Source: Flavobacteriaceae bacterium (GTDB taxonomy: Bacteria; Bacteroidota; Bacteroidia; Flavobacteriales; Flavobacteriaceae). From it: 64,000 nucleotides of DNA. The stretch covers positions 1-64,000 of the forward strand of contig PXFS01000139.1 of assembly GCA_003564185.1 (NCBI GenBank), given 5' to 3'. The translations under genes and the position numbers were made by a program. Numbering within the stretch: the first letter of the stretch is position 1; every line of letters starts with the position of its first letter. The notes beneath the pieces were generated by a model that ran no database searches, had not been told where the DNA came from, and was given only the letters and a program-made list of their open reading frames with translations. Of this stretch, positions 11,203-21,662 are shown one piece after another.

Positions 11203-11457
11203 ATGAAACCTTTGAATAAGCAAATTAAATTCATTTGGGATTTTAGAGGTCCTGATGCAAAATCTATTGCAGCACACCATTGTATTCATCTAAAAGAATA
11301 TGCAGAAAAAGAAGGTTTATCTCAAGACTTAGTGAATGATGAAGCTATTAATGAGTATCATCATATTGCTTTTCTAATAGTTGATGAGGCTAATATGATT
11401 CAACATCGTGATGCATTAAAACCACACCGCGGACAAATTTATAGCCCTCAAAAATAG
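11203..11457 (+). CDS. Conserved hypothetical protein
   Basis: 84 aa from ATG at 11203 (ORF track extends upstream to 11173); start follows directly on the phhB stop. Confidence 0.65.
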   Translation: MKPLNKQIKFIWDFRGPDAKSIAAHHCIHLKEYAEKEGLSQDLVNDEAINEYHHIAFLIVDEANMIQHRDALKPHRGQIYSPQK

Positions 11458-11526
11458 TTTTTGAACATGGGTTTAAAAGCTCAACTCAATTTGAATATGT
11501 ATTTTTGATTTTCGCTATACTATATT

Positions 11527-13977
11527 ATGGGTTATTATATTGATGTTATTTTACCACTGCCTCTGCATCAGCTTTTTACATATAAAACTGATGAAACCGA
11601 GTTTAATGAAGCCCAAATCGGTGCTCGGGTGGCTGTACCCTTTGGAAAATCAAAGGTATATACAGGTATTATTGTTAAAAAACATCAGCAAGCTCCGCTT
11701 CATTATGAAACCAAATTCATTGAGGGGGTAATCGATGATGCTCCATTAGTGACTAAAAATCAGCTTCAGTTTTGGGACTGGATTGCCGATTATTACCTTT
11801 GTCCTATGGGCGATGTGATGCGCGCTGCCATACCTTCTGCTTTGGTTTTAGAAAGTGAAACTGTTATTGAGCTCAGTACTGATGTGGAGATATCAACGGA
11901 TGAACTTTCAGATACAGAATACTTGATTATTGAAGCGCTTCAGCAGCAAAAGCACATGAAAATTGCAGAAGTAGCTAAGGTTATTGACCGTAAAAATGTC
12001 TTTCCAATCATAAAGAAACTTACAGGAAAAAATTTCATTAGGACTCAGCAACAACTTTATAAGAAATATCAACCAAAATTAGCTACTTATATTCGCGTTC
12101 CTGAAAAGTTTAATGAAAAAGCATATTTCAATCAGCAGCTTGAAACTTTAGAACGTGCGCCAAAACAAAAAGAGGCCTTTTTGCATTATTTTAGGCTAGA
12201 AGGTCAAACCAAAAAACCGATTACTTCAAAGCTATTGGAAGAAAAAGCTGATGTATCAAGAGGAGTAATCAAGTCATTAATCGATAAAGGGTTTTTTGAG
12301 GAGTTTTACATTCAGCAAGAGCGTGTTGATTTTAATCATGAAAAAACTAGAGGCGTGATTGATTTATCGGGTGCTCAGTATACTGCTTTTGAAGAAATTA
12401 AAGCAAGTTTTAAAAAGTACCAAGTAAGTTTATTTCATGGAGTTACTTCCTCTGGAAAGACTGAAATCTACATGAAGTTGATAGAGGACTACTTAAATCA
12501 AAATCAACAAGTATTGTATTTACTTCCTGAAATTGCATTAACCACGCAGTTAATAAAACGTTTACAGGCTTATTTTGGAAATCAAGCTTATGTATTTCAC
12601 AGCAAATACTCCTTAAATGAGCGTGTTGAAATCTACCGAAAAATACTTAGTGAAAAAAAAGCATGTATAGTAGTTGGTACAAGGTCTTCTGTTTTTCTTC
12701 CATTTACAAATTTAGGCTTACTAATAGTAGATGAATCTCACGAAAATAATTTCAAACAGCAACGCCCTTCTCCTCGCTACAATGCAAAAGATTCAGCCAT
12801 TGTATTGGCGCAGCAATTTAAGGCAAAAACGCTTTTGGGTACGGCTACACCAAGTTTAGAAAGCTTTTATAATGTGCAGCAAAAAAAATTTGGATATATT
12901 AGGTTAGACCAGCGTTATGGAGGTATTCTTCCACCGGAAATAAACTTAATTGATTTAAAGGATAAGCAAAAACGAAAGCAGGTTAAAGGACATTTTTCTG
13001 ATACGCTTATAAAGGCCATTCAAAAAAAATTAAATGCAGGCAAACAAATTATATTATTTCAAAATAGACGCGGCTACTCCCCTATTTTAGAATGCAACAC
13101 CTGCGGTCATAGTCCACAATGCCCAAATTGTGATGTTAGTCTAACCTACCATAAATTTAACAACACACTTCGTTGCCATTACTGCAGTTACCAAATTGCC
13201 ATGCAAACTAAATGTTTGGCTTGTAGCAGCACAGATTTAAGCACTAAAGGCTTTGGTACAGAACAAATTGAAACAGAAATCAATCAAATATTCTCTACTG
13301 CTCAAGTGGCTAGAATGGATTTAGATACCACGCGTGGCAAAAATGCTTACGAAAAAATAATTGGACAGTTTGAAAATTTAGAAATTGACATTTTAATTGG
13401 TACTCAAATGGTGACCAAAGGTCTTGATTTTAAGAATGTTGCTTTAGTTGGTGTATTAAATGCGGACAGTCTATTGAACTATCCCGACTTTAGGTCGTTT
13501 GAAAGGTGTTTTCAATTGCTGGTACAGGTGGCTGGTAGAGCGGGTAGATTTGAAGAGCGCGGACAAGTTCTAATTCAAACCTATAATCCCTATCATCAAA
13601 TTCTTCAGCAAGTGACTACACAGGATTTTAAATCGATGTACAAACAACAATTATATGATCGGAAAATTTATAAGTATCCACCATTTTATAGGATAGTCAA
13701 ATTCACTTTAAAAAGTCGTTATTATAATTTAGTAAATGAAGCTTCAGATTGGTATGCAAAATTTTTGTATCAATATTTTTCTACTCATGTGTTAGGCCCA
13801 GAATTTCCCGCTATTTCCCGATTAAAAAACGAATATTTAAAAAATATTATCCTTAAGATACCTCCTAAGCAATCCTTAGCAAATACCAAAAAATACATTC
13901 AACAAGGAAAAGAAAAAATGAGTGCTATTAGTAAATTTAGAAGTGTAAAAGTAATTGTTGACGTAGATCCACAATAA
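11527..13977 (+). CDS. priA: Primosomal protein N' (replication restart helicase PriA)
   Basis: 816 aa; GVTSSGKTEIYM, DESHENNFKQQRPSPRYNAKDSAI, zinc-binding CNTCGHSPQCPNCDVSLTYH...CHYC. Confidence 0.97.
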   Translation: MGYYIDVILPLPLHQLFTYKTDETEFNEAQIGARVAVPFGKSKVYTGIIVKKHQQAPLHYETKFIEGVIDDAPLVTKNQLQFWDWIADYYLCPMGDVMRAAIPSALVLESETVIELSTDVEISTDELSDTEYLIIEALQQQKHMKIAEVAKVIDRKNVFPIIKKLTGKNFIRTQQQLYKKYQPKLATYIRVPEKFNEKAYFNQQLETLERAPKQKEAFLHYFRLEGQTKKPITSKLLEEKADVSRGVIKSLIDKGFFEEFYIQQERVDFNHEKTRGVIDLSGAQYTAFEEIKASFKKYQVSLFHGVTSSGKTEIYMKLIEDYLNQNQQVLYLLPEIALTTQLIKRLQAYFGNQAYVFHSKYSLNERVEIYRKILSEKKACIVVGTRSSVFLPFTNLGLLIVDESHENNFKQQRPSPRYNAKDSAIVLAQQFKAKTLLGTATPSLESFYNVQQKKFGYIRLDQRYGGILPPEINLIDLKDKQKRKQVKGHFSDTLIKAIQKKLNAGKQIILFQNRRGYSPILECNTCGHSPQCPNCDVSLTYHKFNNTLRCHYCSYQIAMQTKCLACSSTDLSTKGFGTEQIETEINQIFSTAQVARMDLDTTRGKNAYEKIIGQFENLEIDILIGTQMVTKGLDFKNVALVGVLNADSLLNYPDFRSFERCFQLLVQVAGRAGRFEERGQVLIQTYNPYHQILQQVTTQDFKSMYKQQLYDRKIYKYPPFYRIVKFTLKSRYYNLVNEASDWYAKFLYQYFSTHVLGPEFPAISRLKNEYLKNIILKIPPKQSLANTKKYIQQGKEKMSAISKFRSVKVIVDVDPQ

Positions 13978-14086
13978 ATTTTGGATGTTCAATTAAGGAT
14001 TTACTTAAATCAGTATTTCTAATATTTATGAAAATTTATATAGATTTTATTGATAGATTATTTAATTTTGAGAAAAATATGATGCT

Positions 14087-15031
14087 ATGACAATTACCCA
14101 ACTTCAATATGTGCTAGCAGTTGCTGAGTATAAAAATTTTACGAAAGCTGCTGAAAAAGTTTTTGTAACTCAACCTACGCTAAGTATGCAAGTACAGAAA
14201 CTTGAGGAGGAATTGGATATCAAAATTTTTGACCGAGCCAAAAAGCCGATTGAACTCACTGAAGTTGGGAAAACCATTGTTGAACAAGCTAAGAATATTG
14301 TTAATGAAAGTAATCGGATTCAAGACATAGTAGATCAACAAAAAGGTTTTATAGGGGGAGAGTTTAGGCTAGCTATTATTCCTACAATTATGCCTACTTT
14401 ACTGCCTATGTTTTTGAACAACTTTATTAAAAAATATAGTAAAGTTAATCTGGTAATTAAGGAAATGACTACTTCAGAAATCATTAAAAGTTTAAGGGAC
14501 GGTAATTTAGATTCTGCCATTGCTGCCACTCCATTAGGAGAGGATGATATTTTAGAAAAACCTTTGTACTATGAGCCATTTATGGCGTATGTTCCTGAAA
14601 GCCATAAACTGTATAAAGCAAAAGAAATACAACCAGAGGATTTAGACCCTGATGAGTTATTATTGTTGGAAGACGGGCATTGCTTTACAGATAATGTATT
14701 AAACATTTGTAAATCAACAAGACATTTACCTCAAATCAATCACTTTAATTTAGAGAGTGGGAGTTTTGAAACTTTGATTAAATTAGCAAATGAAGGACTT
14801 GGAATGACCCTTTTACCCTACTTACACACTTTGGACTTAAATGCAAAAGCACAATCTAAAATTAGAAAGTTTAAAGCTCCGTATCCATCTAGAGAAGTTA
14901 GTATTATTCATCATAACAGTCGACTTAAAATTCAGATTATAGAAGCCATGCATGAATTAATTAGCGCAATTGTTAGAGGAGCAATCAAGTTTCAAAACAT
15001 AAAAATAATTAGTCCTACCAAAAACAGCTAA
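14087..15031 (+). CDS. oxyR: LysR-family hydrogen peroxide sensor/transcriptional regulator OxyR
   Basis: 314 aa; MTITQLQYVLAVAEYKNFTKAAEKVFVTQPTLSMQVQKLEEELDIKIFDR HTH; redox Cys pair region DGHCFTDNVLNICK. Confidence 0.88.
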   Translation: MTITQLQYVLAVAEYKNFTKAAEKVFVTQPTLSMQVQKLEEELDIKIFDRAKKPIELTEVGKTIVEQAKNIVNESNRIQDIVDQQKGFIGGEFRLAIIPTIMPTLLPMFLNNFIKKYSKVNLVIKEMTTSEIIKSLRDGNLDSAIAATPLGEDDILEKPLYYEPFMAYVPESHKLYKAKEIQPEDLDPDELLLLEDGHCFTDNVLNICKSTRHLPQINHFNLESGSFETLIKLANEGLGMTLLPYLHTLDLNAKAQSKIRKFKAPYPSREVSIIHHNSRLKIQIIEAMHELISAIVRGAIKFQNIKIISPTKNS

Positions 15032-15119
15032 TTTTCAACTTAATTACCGAACGTTAATTTTACTTAATTTATCATATTAAACCAGCGCAAAGTTTAATTT
15101 TGATTATTCAAGAAACAGA

Positions 15120-16505
15120 ATGGGTTACAATTATCAAAAATTACTAAATCATCAAATTAGTTTTTTTAATCAAGGGCGTTGGGATGATGTGTATTATCGA
15201 ATTTCACTATTGAAAAAATTGAAATTGGTAATAGAACAACATGAGGACGAAATAATTGATGCCTTAGGTAAAGATTTGAAAAAACCTCCTGTTGAAGCCT
15301 ATTCAACTGAATTACTGGTAGTTTACAAAGAACTAAATAAATTTATTAGAAGAATAAAATCTTGGCAAAAACCAAGGCTCAAGCTTCCAAGCCTTATCAA
15401 CTTTCCATCGGTAGATTATATTCATCATAAACCTTGGGGACAAGTCTTAGTTATTAGTCCTTGGAATTATCCATTTCAATTAGCTATTAATCCACTTATA
15501 GCCGCAATAGCTTGTGGGAATACGGTTGTTTTAAAACCTTCAGAGTTAAGTCCAAACACCAGTAAAATTATTCAAAAAATCATTCATCAATGTTTTTCAA
15601 AAGAAATTGCGGAAGTTTGTCTTGGAGACGCTGATGTAGCTAGTCAGCTACTAGAATTAAAATGGAATTACATATTTTTTACAGGAAGTGTTGCCGTTGG
15701 TAAAATAGTTGCAGAGGCTGCTGCTAAAAACCTAACACCTGTAACTTTAGAGCTAGGAGGTAAAAACCCTTGTATAGTTGATACTTCAGCTAAATTAGAT
15801 GTTACTGCAAAACGAATTGCTTGGGGTAAATTTATTAATGCTGGACAAACTTGTATAGCACCAGATTATATTCTGGTTCATGAGAGCATTAAAAATCAAT
15901 TGACCGAAAAGATAATTTCAGAGATAAGAAATTTCTATGGAGACCAGCCTAAGGAAAGTTCAGATTTAGCTCGAATAATCAATAAAAAGCATTTTCAACG
16001 CTTGATAAAGCTATTTCAAAATCAGAAAGAATTAAGGTATGGTGGAAAATATGCTGAAGATGAGCTGTATATAAGTCCAACAATTCTTATTGATCCAGAG
16101 CTGGATGATGAGGTAATGCAAGATGAAATATTTGGCCCTATACTCCCTATACTATCCTACACTAATGATAATGAATTACATTATGTTTTAGATCAACATA
16201 ACCCCCCCCTTTCTTTATATATATTTACTGAAAACAGGTATTTTGCTAAAAAAATACTATCTAAATATCAATTTGGAGGAGCTGTAATAAATGATACTAT
16301 TGTTCACTTTATCAACGATAGGTTACCCTTTGGAGGAGTTGGAACCTCCGGAATTGGAAGTTATCATGGCAAACATTCATTTTCTACCTTTACTCGAAAA
16401 ACTAGTATTGTTGATCGAAAAACTTGGTTGGACGTAGAAGTAAAATATCCTCCCTATGCAGGCAAATTGGATCTACTAAAAAAAATTAAAAATTGGATAA
16501 CCTAA
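15120..16505 (+). CDS. Aldehyde dehydrogenase (NAD(P)+), class-3-like
   Basis: 461 aa; PWNYPFQLAINPLIAAIACGNTVVLKPSE, FFTGSVAVGKIV, LELGGKNPCIVD, NAGQTCIAPDY, FGPILPI. Confidence 0.94.
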   Translation: MGYNYQKLLNHQISFFNQGRWDDVYYRISLLKKLKLVIEQHEDEIIDALGKDLKKPPVEAYSTELLVVYKELNKFIRRIKSWQKPRLKLPSLINFPSVDYIHHKPWGQVLVISPWNYPFQLAINPLIAAIACGNTVVLKPSELSPNTSKIIQKIIHQCFSKEIAEVCLGDADVASQLLELKWNYIFFTGSVAVGKIVAEAAAKNLTPVTLELGGKNPCIVDTSAKLDVTAKRIAWGKFINAGQTCIAPDYILVHESIKNQLTEKIISEIRNFYGDQPKESSDLARIINKKHFQRLIKLFQNQKELRYGGKYAEDELYISPTILIDPELDDEVMQDEIFGPILPILSYTNDNELHYVLDQHNPPLSLYIFTENRYFAKKILSKYQFGGAVINDTIVHFINDRLPFGGVGTSGIGSYHGKHSFSTFTRKTSIVDRKTWLDVEVKYPPYAGKLDLLKKIKNWIT

Positions 16506-16507
16506 AC

Positions 16508-16741
16508 ATGAAGCAGCCCTCCATAGATACCAAGGAACTTGTTAAGTTAGCCCATGCTAAAATGCACTTTGGAAAATATAAAGGCAGGTATTTGTCTGAT
16601 TTGCCAGAACATTACCTTATTTGGTATCAGCAAAAAGGATTTCCTGACAATCAGCTAGGTAAACAAATGCAAGCCGTTACCGAAATGAAAATTAATGGCT
16701 TAGAAAATATTTTATACAAAATTCGAAATTTAAAAAAATGA
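16508..16741 (+). CDS. DUF3820 family protein
   Basis: MHFGKYKGRYLSDLPEHYLIWYQQKGFPDNQLGKQM; ATG at 16508 inside the ORF. Confidence 0.8.
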   Translation: MKQPSIDTKELVKLAHAKMHFGKYKGRYLSDLPEHYLIWYQQKGFPDNQLGKQMQAVTEMKINGLENILYKIRNLKK

Positions 16742-17118
16742 AGCGACCAAAAATACCTCATCAAAAAAATGTATTAGGTGGAGATCTCAAATCTTGTTCT
16801 TTTCATCCTATGACTGGTGTTTTTAGAGACGGTTATTGTTTGTATACCCCCCAAGATAATGGTTTACATATTGTTGCAGGAAAAGTAACACAAGCATTCC
16901 TAGAATGGAATAAAGCAAGAGGTAACGATTTAATCACCCCCAAACCGCAGTGGCAATTTCCTGGATTAAAAGATGGCGATTGGTGGTGTATTTGCATGGG
17001 GGTTTGGTTAAAAAGTAAAGAAGCTGGAGTTGGTATCCAACTGAAATTAGAATCATGTCATGAAAAAATGTTGGATTATATAACTTTAGAAGAGCTAAAG
17101 GATTGGGAATTTAAATGA
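16738..17118 (+). CDS. DUF2237 family protein
   Basis: NVLGGDLKSCSFHPMTGVFRDGYC...DDGDWWCICMGVWL-type pattern. Confidence 0.82.
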   Translation: MKRPKIPHQKNVLGGDLKSCSFHPMTGVFRDGYCLYTPQDNGLHIVAGKVTQAFLEWNKARGNDLITPKPQWQFPGLKDGDWWCICMGVWLKSKEAGVGIQLKLESCHEKMLDYITLEELKDWEFK

Positions 17119-17173
17119 TTATCCTAATAAATATCATGGATCAATTAAAATTACTGGTTTAATTTTAAAGTAC

Positions 17174-17207
17174 AAAAAAAGCAACTTAATGAAATCAAGT
17201 TGCTTTT
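17174..17207. terminator. Bidirectional Rho-independent terminator between converging genes
   Basis: AAAAGCAACTT (17177-17187) / AAGTTGCTTTT (17197-17207), A-run on left and T-run on right. Confidence 0.75.
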
Positions 17208-17228
17208 ATATAAGTGTTTACAATCAAA

Positions 17229-17648
17229 TTAAAACATTTCTCTCCCGGCAAAATGGAAAGCACTTTCAATTTGAGCATTTTCATCACTATCACTTCCATG
17301 AACGGCATTTTCGCCAATTGAAGCAGCGTATTTTTTACGAATTGTACCTTCGGCTGCATCTTCTGGGTTAGTAGCTCCAATTAAGGTTCTAAAGTCTTCA
17401 ACAGCATTTTCTTTTTCTAATACAGCTGCAACAATAGGCCCTCTTGTCATGTATTCAACTAACTCGCCAAAAAAAGGACGTTCCTTGTGGATTGCGTAAA
17501 ATTGTTTTGCGTCTGCTTCAGTCATTTGTGTAAGCTTCATAGCTACTATTCTAAAACCAGATTCAGTAATTTGATTTAAAATTGCTCCAATGTGTCCTTT
17601 TTCAACAGCATCTGGCTTTAACATTGTGAATGTTTTATTTCCTGACAT
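17229..17648 (-). CDS. ndk: Nucleoside diphosphate kinase
   Basis: 139 aa; [46 protein letters not shown]. Confidence 0.97.
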   Translation of the reverse strand: MSGNKTFTMLKPDAVEKGHIGAILNQITESGFRIVAMKLTQMTEADAKQFYAIHKERPFFGELVEYMTRGPIVAAVLEKENAVEDFRTLIGATNPEDAAEGTIRKKYAASIGENAVHGSDSDENAQIESAFHFAGREMF

Positions 17649-17801
17649 TTTTTTTATTTTTTAATTGTTGCAAAATTAATAAAAGAAGACCAATCTTAAT
17701 GGCATTATAGAAAAAGTTTAAAATCTACTATTTTCATACCTGTAAACTTTAAACTCTTGCTAATAAAATGCTTCATTAGAGATAAAGCTAAAATAAATTT
17801 T

Positions 17802-17809
17802 TAAATTTG
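17802..17809 (+). promoter_or_regulatory. Putative Bacteroidetes -7 box (TAAATTTG)
   Basis: TAnnTTTG match a few bases upstream of the ATG at 17815; -33 element not confidently assigned. Confidence 0.4.
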
Positions 17810-17814
17810 TTAAA

Positions 17815-18810
17815 ATGAAAGAATACATTTCAAAAATTGAAAAATTAGTAAAGCATGCGAAGCAAATAAGTATCACTTCGCATAAAAATCCTGACGGTGA
17901 TGCTATTGGATCCTCATTAAGTTTGTATCTTTTTTTAAAAAAAATACATCCTCAGGTAAGAGTTATACTTCCCAATGAATATCCAGATTTTTTAAAATGG
18001 CTACCTCAACAGGAGGAGATTCTATTTTTCACTAAACATAACAAAGAAGCTATAAATTATATCGACCAATCTGATTTAATTTTTAGCTTAGATTATAATG
18101 ATCTTTCACGCACTGGTGATATGCAAACTAGCTTAGAAAATGCAAATGCTGATTTTATCATGATAGATCATCATCAACAACCCGCATCTTATGCTCAAAT
18201 TTGTATAAGTCAACCTGAAATTGGATCTACTTGCGAATTGGTTTATGAAGTATTAGAAAACTGGAATAGAGAATTGATTAATCAATCAATTGCAACATGC
18301 ATTTATACAGGAATCATGACAGACTCTGGTTCCTTTAGATTTCCTTCTACAACTAGCCGGACACATCAAATTATTGGTCACCTAATTGATCTTGGAGTCA
18401 ATAATGCTGAAATTCATCAAAACACGTTTGATACTAATTCTTACAATAGACTTCAATTACTAGGTGTAGCTCTATCAAACTTAAAATTTATTGAAGAACA
18501 CCACACCGCATACATTACCTTGAGCCAAAAAGAATTAGATCAACATAATTTTAAAAAAGGAGATACAGAAGGCTTTGTAAATTATGGGCTTTCTCTAAAA
18601 AATGTTGATTTTGCTGTGATTTTTATAGAAAATAAAGAGGAAGGAATAATTAAAATTTCATTTCGTTCTAAGGGAGATTTTGATGTCAATCAATACGCCA
18701 GGAAATACTTTAGTGGTGGGGGACATAAAAATGCAGCTGGTGGAAGAAGTGAATTAAGCCTCAAGGATACAGTTCAAAAATTTTTAGCTACCTTACCCAA
18801 AGAAAAATAA
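17815..18810 (+). CDS. nrnA: DHH/DHHA1 bifunctional oligoribonuclease/PAP phosphatase (NrnA-like)
   Basis: 331 aa; HKNPDGDAIGSSL, DHH motif MIDHHQQP, TGIMTDSGSFRF, SGGGHKNAAGG. Confidence 0.93.
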   Translation: MKEYISKIEKLVKHAKQISITSHKNPDGDAIGSSLSLYLFLKKIHPQVRVILPNEYPDFLKWLPQQEEILFFTKHNKEAINYIDQSDLIFSLDYNDLSRTGDMQTSLENANADFIMIDHHQQPASYAQICISQPEIGSTCELVYEVLENWNRELINQSIATCIYTGIMTDSGSFRFPSTTSRTHQIIGHLIDLGVNNAEIHQNTFDTNSYNRLQLLGVALSNLKFIEEHHTAYITLSQKELDQHNFKKGDTEGFVNYGLSLKNVDFAVIFIENKEEGIIKISFRSKGDFDVNQYARKYFSGGGHKNAAGGRSELSLKDTVQKFLATLPKEK

Positions 18811-18813
18811 AGA

Positions 18814-19353
18814 ATGAAAAACATTGTATTAATTATTGCACTTATAGGTTTTAATTTAATTTCTTGCCAAACCCCAGAGGAGCCAAGAAAACCTATTAGC
18901 CATCAGTCTGGAAGCTACATGAAAGAGTCTTCTGAAAGAAACAAAAAAATTGCAGCTAAAGAAAAAAAGGCTATCCTTTCAATTATTGAAAAAGATACAT
19001 TAGTTTATAAACAGTCGCAAAATGGTTTTTGGTATGCCTACCTAACTAAAAATGAAAAAGATACCATCAAACCTAAGAAAGGGGATCAAGTGATTTTTCA
19101 GTATTCTATCTCAGATTTGAATGGAAATGAAATATACAGCTTAGAAGAATTAGGAGAAAAAGAATATTTCATTGATGAAGAGGTGATTTTTTCTGGCCTA
19201 AGACAAGGTTTAAAATTAATGAAAGAAGGGGAAAAGGTGAATTTTATTTTTCAATCGTTCAAAGCCTTTGGAACTACTGGAGATCGAGAAAAAATTGCTT
19301 CTAACACCCCCATTATAGCAGAAGTAGAATTATTAGAGATTAATCAAAAATAA
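18814..19353 (+). CDS. gldI: Gliding-motility-associated FKBP-type peptidyl-prolyl isomerase lipoprotein GldI
   Basis: Signal peptide/lipobox (LISCQTPEEPRKPIS), FKBP-like domain; adjacent to second PPIase. Confidence 0.85.
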   Translation: MKNIVLIIALIGFNLISCQTPEEPRKPISHQSGSYMKESSERNKKIAAKEKKAILSIIEKDTLVYKQSQNGFWYAYLTKNEKDTIKPKKGDQVIFQYSISDLNGNEIYSLEELGEKEYFIDEEVIFSGLRQGLKLMKEGEKVNFIFQSFKAFGTTGDREKIASNTPIIAEVELLEINQK

Positions 19354-19375
19354 ATCAAATTCAAATACGTAAAAA

Positions 19376-20431
19376 ATGAAGAAAATTAATTTAATTTTAT
19401 TAGCAATTGCAACAATTTTTGCAACCTCTTGTGACGAGTATCCAAACTTAGAAGATGGCATGTACGCAAAGATGAATACTACAATGGGTGAAATAATTAT
19501 TGAACTACACTTTGACCAAACACCGATGACTGTAGGGAATTTTGTGAGTCTTGCAGAAGGCACAAATCCGATGGTTGACGAGAAGTTTGAAGGTAAAAAT
19601 TACTATGATGGCATCATATTTCATCGCGTAATTAAGGATTTCATGATTCAAGGAGGAGATCCAGAAGGGAGCGGGCAAGGAGGACCTGGTTATCAATTTC
19701 CAGATGAAATTAATGAAAATTTAAAACATGATTCTAAAGGTATTTTATCTATGGCAAATGCTGGTAAAGATACTAATGGAAGTCAGTTTTTTATCACTCT
19801 TAAAGAAACACCACACCTTGATGGAAGACATACAGTATTTGGTAAAGTTGTGGAAGGTCAAGAAGTAGTAGATCAAATTGGTGAAGTTGAAACAGCTGCT
19901 CAAGATAGACCATTAGAAGAAGTAAAAATCGAAAGCATTGACATCATTAGAAAGGGTGCTGCAGCAAGAAACTTTAATGCTGAAGTAGCATTAACCAATG
20001 GTATTGAAAAGATTGAAGAAGCTCTTCAAGCTGAAGCAGAAGAAAAAGCAAAAATCTTTGACGAAATGTCTGAAGGATTTGAAGAAACAGAATCTGGTCT
20101 TCGCTACAAAATAACTGAGGAAAATCCTAAGGGTAAAAAAGCAGAAAAAGGTCAAAAAGTTGCTGTACATTATACTGGGATGTTTTTGGATGGAAACAAA
20201 TTTGATTCTTCGTTAGATCGCCAAGAGCCAATTGAGTTTGAAGTTGCTAGAGGTTTTGTGATTCCAGGATGGGATGAAGCTTTACTAATTTTAAGAGAAG
20301 GTGAAAAAGCAGATTTGTTAATCCCTTCTGATTTGGCTTATGGTAAAGCTGGAAGAGGTCCAATTCCTCCAGATTCTCCTTTGTATTTCCAAGTGGAACT
20401 TGTAAAAGTATATGATACAGATCAAAAATAA
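19376..20431 (+). CDS. Lipoprotein with fused cyclophilin and FKBP peptidyl-prolyl isomerase domains
   Basis: 351 aa; lipobox ATSCDEYP; cyclophilin ([38 protein letters not shown]) then FKBP ([48 protein letters not shown]). Confidence 0.93.
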   Translation: MKKINLILLAIATIFATSCDEYPNLEDGMYAKMNTTMGEIIIELHFDQTPMTVGNFVSLAEGTNPMVDEKFEGKNYYDGIIFHRVIKDFMIQGGDPEGSGQGGPGYQFPDEINENLKHDSKGILSMANAGKDTNGSQFFITLKETPHLDGRHTVFGKVVEGQEVVDQIGEVETAAQDRPLEEVKIESIDIIRKGAAARNFNAEVALTNGIEKIEEALQAEAEEKAKIFDEMSEGFEETESGLRYKITEENPKGKKAEKGQKVAVHYTGMFLDGNKFDSSLDRQEPIEFEVARGFVIPGWDEALLILREGEKADLLIPSDLAYGKAGRGPIPPDSPLYFQVELVKVYDTDQK

Positions 20432-20447
20432 ATTTAGAATTTAGTAT

Positions 20448-20487
20448 AAAAAAAAAGGTGTTTTGAAAATTCAAAACACCTTTTTTT
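20448..20487. terminator. Strong bidirectional Rho-independent terminator
   Basis: Perfect A9-GGTGTTTTGAA-AA-TTCAAAACACC-T7 inverted repeat between converging genes. Confidence 0.9.
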
Positions 20488-20505
20488 AATTATAGTTTGG
20501 AATGA

Positions 20506-21489
20506 CTAATCTAAGTACATTACTTTTTTAACAGCCTTAATTACGTCTTCATGATTTGGCAACCATTCTTTAAGTAAAACAGGAGAATAGGGTGCTGGAG
20601 TATCAGCTGTATTTATTTTCACAATTGGAGCGTCTAAGAAATCGAATGCATCTTGCTGCACGCGGTAAGTAATTTCTGTAGAAACATTTCCAAAAGGCCA
20701 AGCTTCTTCTAAAATTACCATTCTATTAGTTTTCTTTATTGATTCAATAATCATATCGTAATCCAACGGACGTACAGTTCTTAAATCAATAATTTCAACA
20801 GAGATATTGTGCTCTTCAGCTAAAACTTCAGCAGCTTTATATGCCTCCTTTATAATTTTTCCAAAAGAAACAATCGTTACATCCTCTCCTTCTCTTTTGA
20901 TATCTGCTTTCCCTAAAGGGATAGTGTATTCTTCCTCAGGCACTTCTCCTTTGTCCCCATACATTTGTTCACTCTCCATAAAAATTACAGGATCATTATC
21001 ACGTATAGCCGACTTCAAAAGACCTTTTGCATCATAAGGATTGGAAGGAACAACAACTTTTAAACCTGGTGTATTTGCATACCAATTTTCAAAAGCTTGA
21101 GAATGCGTAGCTCCCAATTGACCTGCAGAAGCCGTAGGACCTCTAAAAACTATGGGGATATTAAATTGACCACCAGACATTTGGCGCATTTTAGCTGCGT
21201 TGTTGATAATTTGATCAATTCCTACAAGAGAGAAATTAAACGTCATAAATTCAATAATTGGTCGATTACCATTCATAGCTGAACCAACTCCAATACCGGC
21301 AAAACCAAGTTCTGCAATAGGAGTATCAATCACGCGATCGGGGCCAAATTCGTCAAGCATACCCTTAGAAGCTTTATAGGCTCCATTATATTCTGCAACC
21401 TCCTCTCCCATCAAATAGACAGACTCATCGTTGCGCATTTCTTCGCTCATTGCTTCGCAAACAGCTTCTCTAAATTGTATTGTCCTCAT
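20506..21489 (-). CDS. pdhB: Pyruvate dehydrogenase E1 component subunit beta
   Basis: 327 aa; MRTIQFREAVCEAMSEEMRNDESVYLMGEEVAEYNGAYKASKGM; DTPIAELGFAGIGVGSAM. Confidence 0.95.
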   Translation of the reverse strand: MRTIQFREAVCEAMSEEMRNDESVYLMGEEVAEYNGAYKASKGMLDEFGPDRVIDTPIAELGFAGIGVGSAMNGNRPIIEFMTFNFSLVGIDQIINNAAKMRQMSGGQFNIPIVFRGPTASAGQLGATHSQAFENWYANTPGLKVVVPSNPYDAKGLLKSAIRDNDPVIFMESEQMYGDKGEVPEEEYTIPLGKADIKREGEDVTIVSFGKIIKEAYKAAEVLAEEHNISVEIIDLRTVRPLDYDMIIESIKKTNRMVILEEAWPFGNVSTEITYRVQQDAFDFLDAPIVKINTADTPAPYSPVLLKEWLPNHEDVIKAVKKVMYLD

Positions 21490-21662
21490 GCTTATGATTT
21501 AAATTTCACAAACAGCAAAAATAAGTCATTATTTGCTGCTTTAAAAATCAAATAAGCCTTAATTTTACAGAAAATAAATTTTAATAAAATTTTGCTATGC
21601 GCGCATAATAAAATTCGAAAGTTCTTAGTATATTCGCAACATATAAATATAAAAGTGATAAA

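Noticed and set aside
17195-17380. Overlapping small ORFs around the ndk end/terminator (17189-17371, 17195-17380)
   Set aside because: Overlap the ndk gene and a terminator; translations look like frame-shifted ndk reads.
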